A DNA stretch of 39,012 nt from a virus, in the IMG/VR virus record IMGVR_UViG_3300017989_000218, positions 1-39,012 of that record. The stretch is one strand, 5' to 3'. Under the pieces are notes generated by a model. That model was not told the origin of the DNA, did not search any database, and saw nothing but the letters and a program-made list of their open reading frames with translations. How positions within the stretch are numbered: the stretch's first letter is position 1; each line of letters opens with the position of its first letter. Positions 8,101 to 14,637 of this stretch are shown here, piece after piece. Position numbers and translations under genes: made by a program.

Positions 8101-9091
8101 GCTTATAGATAATTTCGATGGAAAGGTAAGGTATTCTTATCATTCTGGAGATGTGGTTCTTAAAGATCAGTTATGCCAGCTTTGTACTTTTAACGGATTG
8201 AAGGCATACGATTACTATCGTGAAGGTGGCTTTAAAAACGGTTGCTGGACAATCAACATAACCAACAAAGAAAAGGTTCTTTTTGGCAAAGGAACAAAAA
8301 ATCGTGTTGATTATTCTGGAGACGTTTGGTGTGTGTCCGTACCTAACAAGACTTTGGTTCTTCGTAGAAATGGATTCATATTCATAGCAGGGAATACTCA
8401 ATATTTACTAGCTGACGGAACACGAGCCTTAGCAGGGGCTTGGGATATGGGGAGTCAGGCGGTAACGAATGCTAATATTGATAGCGGAGCTATAACAGGC
8501 ACTACGATTGATAATTGTACTATTGGAGGCTCTACACCAGCAGCAGGAACATTTAGCACTGTAACAGACACAAGCAGAACACAACATGCCGTTGCTATAT
8601 ACGGAGCTAGTGGCGTACTTAGTGAAGTTACCCCATTGACGGATGGGCAGCTTGTTATAGGTTCTACAGGAAATGCACCAGTAGGGGCTACGCTAACGGC
8701 TGGTGCAGGAATTTCCGTGACGAATGCAAGTGGCTCAATCACAATCACTAACATAGGCGGTTCGTTTTCTTGGACAACCGTTACTGGTGCTACGCAAAGT
8801 CTTGTAGCTCAGAACGGTTATGTAGGCTCGAGGGCTACTGATATAACTTATACTCTTCCAGCAACAGCTAGTGTTGGAGATACGTTTATCATAACAAATA
8901 TTGGAGTTGGCAAGACTATAATAAATCAAAATGCATCACAGCTTATAAATTATACGGCATCATCAACAACTACAGGTGTTGGTGGTTCGCTAAGTGCTGT
9001 AGAGCAATTTGCTTCTATCCAAATAGTTTGTAGCGTGACCAATACAACATTCAATGTAACTTCATCGACAGGAAACTGGACTGTTGTGTAG
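5162..9091 (+). CDS. Large tail fibre protein interrupted by an in-frame intein
   Basis: 1309 residues as translated, about 975 after splicing; AAAGGAGGGGTAA precedes the ATG. Fibre modules appear in order: an N-terminal virion-anchoring region with LTNGQLLIGYTSRSPVA (about 90-105), KGVLETATDAEAV (about 180), a beta region with TGSTITNGQIVYLSG and GVATHDIENN (about 280-400), then TDHGALTGLGDDDH. An intein covers residues 745-1078. The fibre resumes with TQYLLADGTRALAGAWDMG, a second copy of the LTDGQLVIGSTGNAPVG module (about 1160), and a C-terminal beta domain ending in SSTGNWTVV. It probably binds the host surface. Expression as a working fibre should need protein splicing. Confidence 0.9.
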   Translation: MSQAGLLDIEASHPQIATSFTTDSGTAIPLANNLEILGGDGIVTSASGKTITVALDIPITVSFGGTGRQTLTDGAVLVGDGTSPVEEISLTNGQLLIGYTSRSPVAANLLAGTGIAITNGSGSIRVSTTGSVLLAVDADSGSCTPVGNRLNVNGTSSQGISTSAAGSTLTLTIADATTSQKGVLETATDAEAVAVTATDKAVTPSNLDNVFAEPPALGGTTPSTGKLTYLDLVGAAAPSYSAGRIYYDSSTDTMNFYNAESEVALNIGEENWIKVRNETGSTITNGQIVYLSGTSSGYPLVSLAKADSDTTSHMLGVATHDIENNTNGYITTFGLVRGLNTSGFSGGDIIYLSDATAGAATATKPDNTSHIVRIGYVANAAAAPDGTFLVTIHDNGDIWNTHGYRNTINGFEDPSNDAQISFVNGTRTFTIEPQATEFRYWSEGILYEVTAADDIVIADTEGLHYIYYDGDTLTETTTWSDEIITKYAIVAIVHWDATNSKQIYLADEFLHTADMAGITHEYLHETIGFALETGGGLTDILSDQSGDLDTHAEFGNEATIAWDEDAMFSYTARTSTSNIAVYYKTGAEASNIWRIDETASFGVLTTGTGRAAYNELTGGNWQQTEVTNNNFVLAHVFTYNDSTRKFGVVQGENEYANISAARDGAEVEIASITLAGAPVAEIKFIGTIIYQTSDGYANAVKSRIRTTNTGDDYIDLRDFGITRGGVSGTLTDHGALTGLGDDDHCFSEDTELLTENGFIPYEEIEKGQKALTLNLETNELEYNEIQEKYVYDSFDEMISFKNRYGEILVTPQHKMIYRNTCKEEKNPKSKWLTCTAEEALEKSVFEIPVSGHLEGETFDKPLEFFELLGLIISEGNFIAPKEGGYGIRIYQKENQAAYIENILKKLDVPYTRRTGQTEVFYIRSAWARENIRTWITEKRISDKLMKLRGKQFRAFLSGLIYGDGSKRSTIEITKEDACRRLIDNFDGKVRYSYHSGDVVLKDQLCQLCTFNGLKAYDYYREGGFKNGCWTINITNKEKVLFGKGTKNRVDYSGDVWCVSVPNKTLVLRRNGFIFIAGNTQYLLADGTRALAGAWDMGSQAVTNANIDSGAITGTTIDNCTIGGSTPAAGTFSTVTDTSRTQHAVAIYGASGVLSEVTPLTDGQLVIGSTGNAPVGATLTAGAGISVTNASGSITITNIGGSFSWTTVTGATQSLVAQNGYVGSRATDITYTLPATASVGDTFIITNIGVGKTIINQNASQLINYTASSTTTGVGGSLSAVEQFASIQIVCSVTNTTFNVTSSTGNWTVV
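7394..8395 (+). mobile_element. Intein with LAGLIDADG-type homing endonuclease in the fibre gene
   Basis: 334 codons in frame within the fibre gene. The first residue is Cys (CFSEDTELLTENGF, block A). Block B is seen as EILVTPQHKMIYR with the conserved Thr and His. The endonuclease domain holds two LAGLIDADG-like helices (FELLGLIISEGN and FLSGLIYGDGSK). The C-terminal splicing blocks are GDVWCVSVPNKTLVLRRNG and FIFIAGN, followed by Thr as the +1 extein residue. The penultimate residue is Gly, not the common His, as in a subset of inteins. Removing it joins DDDH to TQYLL, a motif known from many phage fibres. All residues needed for Cys/Asn/Thr chemistry are present, so it is likely active. 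Confidence 0.93.
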
Positions 9092-9150
9092 CAGGGGTTG
9101 CAGTAATTGGAACGGTAAATTATACTTTACATGTAATAGTGAGGTATAAA

Positions 9151-9786
9151 ATGAGAAAATGCAAGATATGTAACGAAGAAAAAGAACTAGAAGATTTTGT
9201 TAAAGAAGGTAAATGGCATCGACATAAATGCAAAGAATGTAAAAATGCTGAAAGAAGAACAGGACTCCCAAGAGGAAGTTTTAAAAAGGGTCATATACCT
9301 TGGAACAAAGGTAGAAAGCATAGCGAAGAGACTAAAAAGAAACTTAGCTTATTTTTTAAAGGTAAGCACACATCGCCAAAAACGGAATTTAAAAAAGAAC
9401 AAATTCCTTGGAATAAAGGCATATATAAGGACATAAATGCGAGAAATGGATCGAGACACAAAAAATGGCGACTTGATATACTTCAAAGAGATGGAAATAA
9501 ATGTACTGAGTGTGGAAGCTTAAAAAGACTACAAGCACATCACATAGTGCCATGGGAAGAAAATGAAAGTCTTAGATTTGATGTAAATAACGGAAAAACT
9601 CTATGCATAGTATGCCATGCAAAGTTAGAAGGTTTTAAAAAAGGACAACAAGCATGGAACAAAGGGATGAAATGTCCTTGGGGGAAAAACTCAGGAAGTT
9701 TTAAAAAAGGACACGTACCCACTTGCAAGGGAAGAAAATTTCCCGATAGGATACCTTGGAATAAGGGATTAAAAAAGGAGAAGTAA
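9151..9786 (+). CDS. Free-standing HNH homing endonuclease with NUMOD3 repeats
   Basis: 211 residues. The start is the ATG at 9151 with GTGAGG six bases upstream; a GTG at 9139 would add four residues. The N-terminus has a zinc-knuckle-like CKICNEEKELEDF...CKECKNAE. NUMOD3-type DNA-binding repeats (GHIPWNKGRKHSEETKKKL, EQIPWNKGI, QQAWNKGMK, GHVPTCKGRKF, RIPWNKGLKK) flank a central HNH core: CTECGSLKRLQAHHIVPW...CIVCHAKLEG (about 118-155). It sits between two fibre genes, and its stop overlaps the next start by one base, so its 3' end supplies the Shine-Dalgarno site of the 9786 gene. It is probably a mobile gene targeting intron-less or element-less relatives of the fibre region. Confidence 0.9.
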   Translation: MRKCKICNEEKELEDFVKEGKWHRHKCKECKNAERRTGLPRGSFKKGHIPWNKGRKHSEETKKKLSLFFKGKHTSPKTEFKKEQIPWNKGIYKDINARNGSRHKKWRLDILQRDGNKCTECGSLKRLQAHHIVPWEENESLRFDVNNGKTLCIVCHAKLEGFKKGQQAWNKGMKCPWGKNSGSFKKGHVPTCKGRKFPDRIPWNKGLKKEK

Positions 9787-11129
9787 TGGCTATACAAAAC
9801 TCTGTCGGACTAGTCCAGACTGGTATATTGGTTGGAGATGGAGCAGGAGACTTCCTAGGACGAACCATAACGGGTACGGCATCGCGAATTTCCTTGTCTA
9901 ACGGTGACGGAACTGGTGGCAACCCAACGATTGACATCGATGCAGCCTATGTAGGACAAGCCAGTATTACAACGCTAGGCACGATTTCTTCCGGTACTTG
10001 GAACGGAACTACAATTGCCGTAGCGAACGGCGGTACAGGAGTTGTTACATTCACTTCAGACGGCGTTCTATATGGCAACGCTGCCGGAGCTATTCAAGTT
10101 ACAGCTCAAGGAGCTGCAAACACGGTTCTTATTGCTAATGCTGGTTCTCCTTCTTTCTCGTCAGCTCCAACTGTAACGACTTTAGCAGCTACAACATCAG
10201 TTACTACAGCAACCGTAACAAACGGTGCAGGGAACGACCTAACGGTTAAGATGGGTGATGCAGCAGGGAGCAACAAGGTAAGCTTTACCGACAGTGCCGA
10301 TGCGGAGCAAGCCTTGTTAGATTCCGATGGGCTTTTCTACGCTAAGAAGGTTGGTGTGGGTACAAGTGCCGTTCCTCATGGTGGGGTAGGATTAGCAAAA
10401 GTAGCTATTGAAGGTGCGAATGCAAGCAGCACTGATGCACCAAACATACAATTTACAACGGCTTCGGACGATTATCCATTATTACAGATACAATGCTATT
10501 CACACGATAGCACAAATTTACTGTTTGATGCTTATTTCGATGGAACGAATACAAAGTCTTCTGACGTAGGCTCTAACTTTAGAATTGGGAAAAGCGGAGA
10601 TACTTTTTCTATTCGTGTAGATGAAAGTATCGCAGCAGGAAACAATGTAACCTTTGATACAGCTTTCAGTGTAGACAAATACGGTCACATCACGATGCCG
10701 TTGCAGTCTTGTTTTGAAGCAAGCAATAGTGTTAACGATCCCAGTGTAACAGGTGATGGGAGTGGGTATAGTATTATATGTAACGATGAAATAGAAGATA
10801 GAAATGGCGATTATAATAATACTACAAAAATTTATACATCTCCAATAAACTCAACAATGATTTTTGGAGGGCAGGTTGGTTACTATGGGATAAATGGTTC
10901 AGCCAAAACTTCTATTGAACTCTTTTTAGTAACTTCAAATAGAACTGTAACACCATTCTATGCTGATGCAGACAATTTAGATTATAGTGGATATTTCACA
11001 ATGAATTATTCAATACAAACAGAGATTGATGCAGCAGATACAGCCTATTTAAAAGCAAAAGTATCAGGTGGTTCTAAAGATGTGGGTATAAGTGATGCGA
11101 CTAGATTCACAGGTTCTATAATTTGTTAA
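9786..11129 (+). CDS. Tail fibre protein with possible C1q-like tip
   Basis: 447 residues, starting with an ATG one base overlapping the HNH stop, with AAAAAAGGAGAAGTA before it. The N-terminal half is fibre-like: DGAGDFLGRTITGTASRI, TISSGTWNGTTIAVANGGTG and VSFTDSADAEQALLDSDG. The last 130 residues (from SIICNDEIEDRN) look like a jelly-roll: IYTSPINSTMIFGGQVGYYG, GYFTMNYSIQTEIDAADTAYLKA, FTGSIIC, reminiscent of C1q/TNF-like trimeric tips. The role would be host-surface recognition. The C1q resemblance is by eye and uncertain; the fibre assignment is firm from repeats and position. Confidence 0.85.
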   Translation: MAIQNSVGLVQTGILVGDGAGDFLGRTITGTASRISLSNGDGTGGNPTIDIDAAYVGQASITTLGTISSGTWNGTTIAVANGGTGVVTFTSDGVLYGNAAGAIQVTAQGAANTVLIANAGSPSFSSAPTVTTLAATTSVTTATVTNGAGNDLTVKMGDAAGSNKVSFTDSADAEQALLDSDGLFYAKKVGVGTSAVPHGGVGLAKVAIEGANASSTDAPNIQFTTASDDYPLLQIQCYSHDSTNLLFDAYFDGTNTKSSDVGSNFRIGKSGDTFSIRVDESIAAGNNVTFDTAFSVDKYGHITMPLQSCFEASNSVNDPSVTGDGSGYSIICNDEIEDRNGDYNNTTKIYTSPINSTMIFGGQVGYYGINGSAKTSIELFLVTSNRTVTPFYADADNLDYSGYFTMNYSIQTEIDAADTAYLKAKVSGGSKDVGISDATRFTGSIIC

Positions 11130-11160
11130 GGGTTTGGACTATCCAAACAAGGAGAAAAGA

Positions 11161-11739
11161 ATGCCTAAGATAGAAAACACAGAGCTAGAATACACCGATG
11201 CTGACGCTATAGCGTTGGACTACTACCTTGGCTCTGATTGCGAGACAAAAGACCAGTGGGCGCAACGTGTATGGTCTAAGTGTGCCGAGTACAAGGCTAC
11301 TGGTGGCATGGGCTATGACGGCAAAGGCATGGAGAGCGTATACAAGCGTTGTCCTTACGGCTTATGGGAAGAGAAGAAAGGTAGACGTAGGGCAAAGCTC
11401 ATGGAAGAATTCCACGGCAAGCGTCTTAACGCTGATGAGCAAGAGTTCCTTGATTGCTGTGATAAGGAAGTGAGTCGAGGCAAGAGGATGAAGTGGTCTG
11501 TTTCACATTGCGATGAGCAAGTAAATATTGTGGCAAATGACGAGCGTTACAAGACAAGAGACCAGCGAGATGCCGAAGAGATTCTAAAACAAGAGCAAGA
11601 GCAACTAGCGAAGAAAACGGAAGTAGAGCAAAACGTCGCTTTGTTAAAAGCTAAAGGCTTTGATGCTCAAACGATTTCGGTTATATACCCACGCTCTAGG
11701 ATGATTAAAGAAACATGTAAAGCCGCTTTACAGGAGTAA
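11161..11739 (+). CDS. Hypothetical protein at end of fibre operon
   Basis: 192 residues, starting at the ATG at 11161 with AAGGAGAAAAGA before it; an upstream in-frame ATG at 11134 overlaps this site and is rejected. The protein is charged and Cys-containing (DYYLGSDCETKDQWAQRVWSKC, SVYKRCPYGLWEEKKGRRR, EFLDCCDKE), with a helical C-terminal third (RDAEEILKQEQEQLAKKTEVEQ). No family is recognised and no lysozyme-type catalytic pattern was found. It follows the fibre gene by 31 bases and precedes a small membrane protein by 4, so it belongs to the same transcript. Confidence 0.7.
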   Translation: MPKIENTELEYTDADAIALDYYLGSDCETKDQWAQRVWSKCAEYKATGGMGYDGKGMESVYKRCPYGLWEEKKGRRRAKLMEEFHGKRLNADEQEFLDCCDKEVSRGKRMKWSVSHCDEQVNIVANDERYKTRDQRDAEEILKQEQEQLAKKTEVEQNVALLKAKGFDAQTISVIYPRSRMIKETCKAALQE

Positions 11740-11743
11740 AACC

Positions 11744-11935
11744 ATGAAACTTAGAGATGCCGGATTTACAGTATGTTGTGTTGTCGTTTGCGTATGCACA
11801 CTATATTATGTGTTAAACCTATGCATTCCAAGCATTCCAGACGATTCAGTTTTTGAGGAATATCTTGAAGACGAGCTAGAAGATCAAACCGGGCTTTCTG
11901 TAGATTTAACGCCATGCACTCCTGAAAGCCCTTGA
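11744..11935 (+). CDS. Small single-span membrane protein
   Basis: 63 residues; CAGGAG lies nine bases upstream. Residues about 8-27 form one hydrophobic Cys-rich segment (FTVCCVVVCVCTLYYVLNLC). The rest is a short acidic tail (DDSVFEEYLEDELEDQTG) ending in DLTPCTPESP. It would be anchored in the inner membrane with the acidic part probably outside, a layout compatible with a small lysis-accessory or superinfection protein, but no holin or spanin signature is certain. It is the last gene before the terminator at about 12 kb. Confidence 0.65.
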   Translation: MKLRDAGFTVCCVVVCVCTLYYVLNLCIPSIPDDSVFEEYLEDELEDQTGLSVDLTPCTPESP

Positions 11936-11991
11936 GTATTAATATGTAACTTATTAGTATTATACTTTCATCGTTTCAAAAAAATTCCTAT

Positions 11992-12020
11992 GCAGCCCTC
12001 CCTCTTGGGCTGCTTCTTTT
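11992..12020. terminator. Bidirectional Rho-independent terminator
   Basis: GCAGCCC (11992-11998) and GGGCTGC (12007-12013) form a perfect 7-base-pair stem with an 8-base loop, followed on the plus strand by ttcttttttaa. On the minus strand the stem is followed by ATAGGAATTTTTTT. It separates the converging fibre operon and minus-strand block. Confidence 0.85.
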
Positions 12021-12458
12021 TTAATCATCAGATATTCCGATTAGCTTATTCAATAGTTCTTTTTTTAATTCATCAACTATTCTATTTTTTTTCCCTGCTA
12101 AGTGATCTTTCTCACTATCAGATATTAATGGGTTGTCAAGTAATGTATTGACCTCTTTTAGCATATTTACAAGTTCAGTATCTAAGCCTCTTTTCATATC
12201 TGGAATTGTTTCAAAGAATATGCCGTTTGGGTGGTTTTGATTAAGGAATATACCATTTCCATCGTTACTTAATAATATTGCATTTTTCCTTAATTCATTA
12301 TATTTTTCATTTAAATCGTCAAGCAACTCTTTGTTTTTCTCTAATATCTCGTTTCTTTCCTTAGCCAAAGTATTTAGTTGACCGTTGAAATTTTCTGATA
12401 TTTTCTCTAGCTCTTCAGATATGAAGTTATTTATCTTATTTAAAAATTTTTTAATCAT
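12021..12458 (-). CDS. Coiled-coil hypothetical protein
   Basis: 145 residues from the ATG at 12458, with AGGTG upstream; the frame extends ten codons further but that part overlaps the preceding gene without a better site. The N-terminus (MIKKFLNKINNFISEELEKI) is amphipathic, and residues about 20-70 are a predicted coiled coil (LAKERNEILEKNKELLDDLNEKYNELRKN). Last gene of the minus-strand block; its start overlaps the previous stop by eight bases (ATGATTAA). Function unknown. Confidence 0.65.
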   Translation of the reverse strand: MIKKFLNKINNFISEELEKISENFNGQLNTLAKERNEILEKNKELLDDLNEKYNELRKNAILLSNDGNGIFLNQNHPNGIFFETIPDMKRGLDTELVNMLKEVNTLLDNPLISDSEKDHLAGKKNRIVDELKKELLNKLIGISDD

Positions 12459-12729
12459 CTTTTTTACACCTGTGATTTTTGATGGCATCCCATACAGCTT
12501 TGTTTAATAATTCTAATTTACTAGCCTGTTCTTGTGCAAGCTCCTCAAGAAGCAATAGTTGTTCTTCGGTGTATTCTCTATCACTAATTTGGACAAATTT
12601 TCCGTAACCTTCCGTTTCTGGTGGTACACATGTATAACCATCCAATACATTTTCTCTACAATACGGACAGGTAATCTCTGTCAATCCCATCATGTCTATT
12701 GGTGCAGAGCCATATTTTCTTTTAATCAT
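12451..12729 (-). CDS. Small protein with a CPYC motif, unknown
   Basis: 92 residues. One CxxC pair (ITCPYCREN, about 20-26) and a further Cys (YTCVPP) suggest a partial zinc ribbon. The C-terminal half is a helix (EEQLLLLEELAQEQASKLELL). It overlaps both neighbours by eight bases (ATGATTAA at each junction), indicating translational coupling in the tiny-gene cluster. Function unknown. Confidence 0.6.
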   Translation of the reverse strand: MIKRKYGSAPIDMMGLTEITCPYCRENVLDGYTCVPPETEGYGKFVQISDREYTEEQLLLLEELAQEQASKLELLNKAVWDAIKNHRCKKDD

Positions 12730-12913
12730 TTAGTTTTCTAACTCTCTCTTCAAATTCTTCATGTACGTATTCTCTTTTCCCTGTTTTCAGTTCGTATACA
12801 TTACAACGATGCCCGTTTTTGCATCTACATCCATACACTGTATATTCTTCACAAGAATATTTGTTTGTCGTTCTTTTAAGTATTTCGCCACAGCATTTGC
12901 AGTTCTCAGTCAT
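12722..12913 (-). CDS. Small Cys-rich (zinc-ribbon-like) protein
   Basis: 63 residues. Cysteines at CKCCGE, YSCEEY and YGCRCKNGHRC, the spacing of a small zinc ribbon, followed by a charged C-terminal helix (YVHEEFEERVRKLND). Start ATG overlaps the upstream stop (ATGACTGA, eight bases), and its own stop overlaps the next start the same way. Might bind nucleic acid or a host protein; no family recognised. Confidence 0.6.
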   Translation of the reverse strand: MTENCKCCGEILKRTTNKYSCEEYTVYGCRCKNGHRCNVYELKTGKREYVHEEFEERVRKLND

Positions 12914-13076
12914 AATAGTAAACCCTATAAGTCTTACTGTGTGGCATAGTCACAATCTGTGCCGTTTCCCTTTGCTTAGGTGTAAGATCGCCATAGAAGA
13001 AGTCTACCGCATCATCCAGGAGAAAGAACGACTTGTATGTTAGCAGTAGGAGTAATAGCGTTTTAATTATTCTCAC
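12906..13076 (-). CDS. 56-residue protein with hydrophobic N-terminus
   Basis: GTG start at 13076 with GAGGG six bases upstream. The N-terminus (MRIIKTLLLLLLTYKSFFLL) could be a signal peptide or membrane anchor, followed by a polar tail (DDAVDFFYGDLTPKQRETAQ...KTYRVYYYD). The start overlaps the preceding stop (GTGA), and the stop overlaps the next start (ATGACTGA). Tight coupling on both sides supports it as a real gene. Function unknown; a lysis or membrane role is possible. Confidence 0.5.
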   Translation of the reverse strand: MRIIKTLLLLLLTYKSFFLLDDAVDFFYGDLTPKQRETAQIVTMPHSKTYRVYYYD

Positions 13077-13189
13077 CTTCTACCCTCAATCGTAAAGTAA
13101 ATTTTAAGAATATATTTTAAGCAATAATATAGCATAACGCATATAAACCCCAGGCAACCACATATCCATGCTTCAGTAAAAATGTTCAT
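13073..13189 (-). CDS. 38-residue single-span membrane protein
   Basis: ATG at 13189 preceded by TGGAGAATAAC, a fair ribosome binding site. Residues about 8-28 are hydrophobic (WICGCLGFICVMLYYCLKYIL), followed by a short basic tail ending EGRR. Its stop overlaps the next GTG start (GTGA). Part of the tiny-gene chain; could be a holin-like or regulatory micro-protein, but only the membrane segment is visible. Confidence 0.45.
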   Translation of the reverse strand: MNIFTEAWICGCLGFICVMLYYCLKYILKIYFTIEGRR

Positions 13190-13211
13190 GTTATTCTCCA
13201 TCAAATACGAA

Positions 13212-13228
13212 ACCCCAAAATATGGGGT
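13212..13228. promoter_or_regulatory. Small perfect hairpin between tiny genes
   Basis: ACCCCA and TGGGGT form a 6-base-pair stem with a 5-base loop just after the 13229-13351 gene on the minus strand. There is no T-run, so it may be an mRNA structure rather than a terminator. Confidence 0.35.
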
Positions 13229-13351
13229 CTACAGCGTTAATTTTCTTGTTTCTGTCAAATAATCGTCAAATAAGATTCTCTGTACCTTCTCCACCTTAAG
13301 CGAAGTCTCGTAAAGCTTCTGTAGGTCGTAAGACTTTGTATTCCTTCGCAT
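13229..13351 (-). CDS. 40-residue helical protein overlapping the interrupted gene
   Basis: ATG at 13351, with GGTAGAG close upstream. The peptide is charged and helical (SYDLQKLYETSLKVEKVQRIL, then FDDYLTETRKLTL). It overlaps, in another frame, the last 56 bases of the gene split by the TnpB element. Its upstream transcription would now have to pass, or originate inside, that element. Evidence is limited to frame, coupling style and amino-acid make-up. Confidence 0.35.
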   Translation of the reverse strand: MRRNTKSYDLQKLYETSLKVEKVQRILFDDYLTETRKLTL

Positions 13352-13427
13352 CTCTACCGATTTGGTAGGCGTTGGTAGCGTTCTGGTAATTGGCAGGGTC
13401 ATTTATCCATCCAAAGTCTTTCCTTAA
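13296..13427 (-). pseudogene. 3' fragment of a membrane-protein gene split by the TnpB element
   Basis: Minus-strand reading without its own start: LRKDFGWINDPANYQNATN, then an end in RPTEALRDFA and a TAA stop. Joined at the shared CTTAA to the fragment at 14638-14808, it makes one 303-base gene (100 residues) with no frame error. As it stands it has no promoter or start codon and is probably not made. Confidence 0.65.
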
Positions 13428-13507
13428 GTTTAGAATTAGAGCGGGGGGAGGAAACCTCGCTCATCTTTTTGTTGCTTTAATTCCTTATGTGTGGAAAAAT
13501 CTTCTAC

Positions 13508-14596
13508 ATGAATAAAAAGACTATATGTTGTAAGCTGATTACTTCCAAGCCAATTTTTGCTGCTTTGCAAGAAACAAGTGAGCTTTTTGCTCAAGCTTGT
13601 AACTTTGTTCTTGAAGTAGCTTTGAAAGAGAAAACGCATAACGCAATCAAGTTGCATCACCTTTGTTATCAATCTATTCGAAAGCAAACTGGACTTTCTG
13701 CAAATCTCACCGTTCGTTCTATACGAAGAGTTGTCGCCTGTTTGACAAAAGTTAAAGGGAAAAGAAAGAGACCTCGAAAGTTTGTTCCAAAAAGTATTGA
13801 TTATGATGCTCGGATATTTAACTATCGTGAAATTGAAGAGTCGGTTTCTTTGACTACTTCCAAGGGTCGTATTCGTATACCTATGCAACTCGGCGAACAT
13901 CAAAGAGAAGCTTTGAAAGGAAAAGATCCAAAAGCTGCGACTGTAGTTCAAAAAGGCAAAGACTGGTACATCCACATCGTTATTTCTTACGATAGCATCC
14001 CTTTTGACGGAGACGGCATAATGGGTGTTGACCTTGGAATTAACAATATTGCTAGCACATCTACCGGCCTTAAATTTGAAGGGAAAAGCAGGCAATCTTT
14101 TAAAAATAAAAGGCAATCTGTTCGTTCCAGCCTTCAATCTAAATTTACTAAAGGATGTAAAAAAGTCCTTAAAAAAATATCTGGTTACGAAAAAAGACGT
14201 ACCAGACACGAAAACCACGTTATTTCTAAAAAACTTGTCGAAGAGGCTAAAAGGCACAATTGTGGAACTATCCGCATGGAACAGCTTAAAAATATTCGTA
14301 CAAGAACGAAAACTTGGAGCAAACATCTTAACCGCATGGTGGCAGGGTGGAGCTTTTACGAACTTCAACAATTCGTTGTATACAAAGCTTCTGCTTTGAG
14401 TATCAATGTCGAATTTGTTAATCCAGCTTACACAAGTCAAACTTGTCACCAATGTTTAAAGTTAGGCTCTCGCAAAGGAGAGCGTTTTAAATGTACAACC
14501 TGTGGCTCAATGCATGCTGATGTCAACGCATCGCATGTAATCGCTTTAGGTGGGGCACCTGTAAACGTGCCCGAATTAGCAGCTACGGCTAGCTAA
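13508..14596 (+). CDS. tnpB: TnpB RNA-guided nuclease
   Basis: 362 residues from the ATG at 13508; an ATG at 13487 would add seven. Neither has a clear ribosome binding site. The family start NKKTICCKLITSK is followed by the helical N-terminal region, then the RuvC-like core: GVDLGINNIAS (catalytic Asp), TIRMEQLKNIRTR (catalytic Glu), and CHQCLKLGSRKGERFKCTTCGSMHADVNASH, a four-Cys zinc finger plus the final Asp. All three catalytic acids are present, so the nuclease is probably active. TnpB proteins use an RNA from the element's right end to cut the empty insertion site and so keep the element in place. Confidence 0.92.
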   Translation: MNKKTICCKLITSKPIFAALQETSELFAQACNFVLEVALKEKTHNAIKLHHLCYQSIRKQTGLSANLTVRSIRRVVACLTKVKGKRKRPRKFVPKSIDYDARIFNYREIEESVSLTTSKGRIRIPMQLGEHQREALKGKDPKAATVVQKGKDWYIHIVISYDSIPFDGDGIMGVDLGINNIASTSTGLKFEGKSRQSFKNKRQSVRSSLQSKFTKGCKKVLKKISGYEKRRTRHENHVISKKLVEEAKRHNCGTIRMEQLKNIRTRTKTWSKHLNRMVAGWSFYELQQFVVYKASALSINVEFVNPAYTSQTCHQCLKLGSRKGERFKCTTCGSMHADVNASHVIALGGAPVNVPELAATAS

Positions 14597-14637
14597 AAGC
14601 TTTCGCCTTCAGGCGAGAGTTGTTTACGGTCGCTTAA
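14500..14637 (+). ncRNA. Candidate omega RNA (guide-RNA scaffold) of TnpB
   Basis: In characterised TnpB systems the guide RNA covers the 3' end of tnpB and the right end, and its guide is the flank. Here the region ends with the hairpin at 14603-14616, and the first flank bases would be ATGCTTGGCGTACTTTTCTA (14638-14657). The 5' limit is arbitrary. Confidence 0.45.

Larger units (their letters stand above)
13428..14637 (+). mobile_element. TnpB-only element (IS200/IS605- or IS607-type)
   Basis: About 1210 bases. Both edges carry CTTAA (13423-13427 left, 14633-14637 right), and collapsing them into one copy restores the interrupted host gene exactly. Near the left end an imperfect hairpin GAGCG...CGCTC (13439-13462) and near the right end TCGCC-TTCA-GGCGA (14603-14616, extendable with weaker pairs) resemble subterminal palindromes of IS605-like elements. 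It carries tnpB but no tnpA, so movement would need a transposase in trans. Exact ends are inferred from the restoration. Confidence 0.7.

Noticed and set aside
12819-13043. Plus-strand frames opposite the Cys-rich tiny genes
   Set aside because: No binding site; minus-strand frames are chained by start/stop overlaps and fit the block's direction.
12914-13486. Search for tRNA or non-coding RNA in the apparent gap
   Set aside because: No cloverleaf found; the stretch is instead filled by tiny minus-strand genes and the edge of the TnpB element.
13436-14452. 338-residue open frame antisense to tnpB
   Set aside because: TnpB on the plus strand has all catalytic motifs; the antisense frame has no recognisable domain and covers the same bases.
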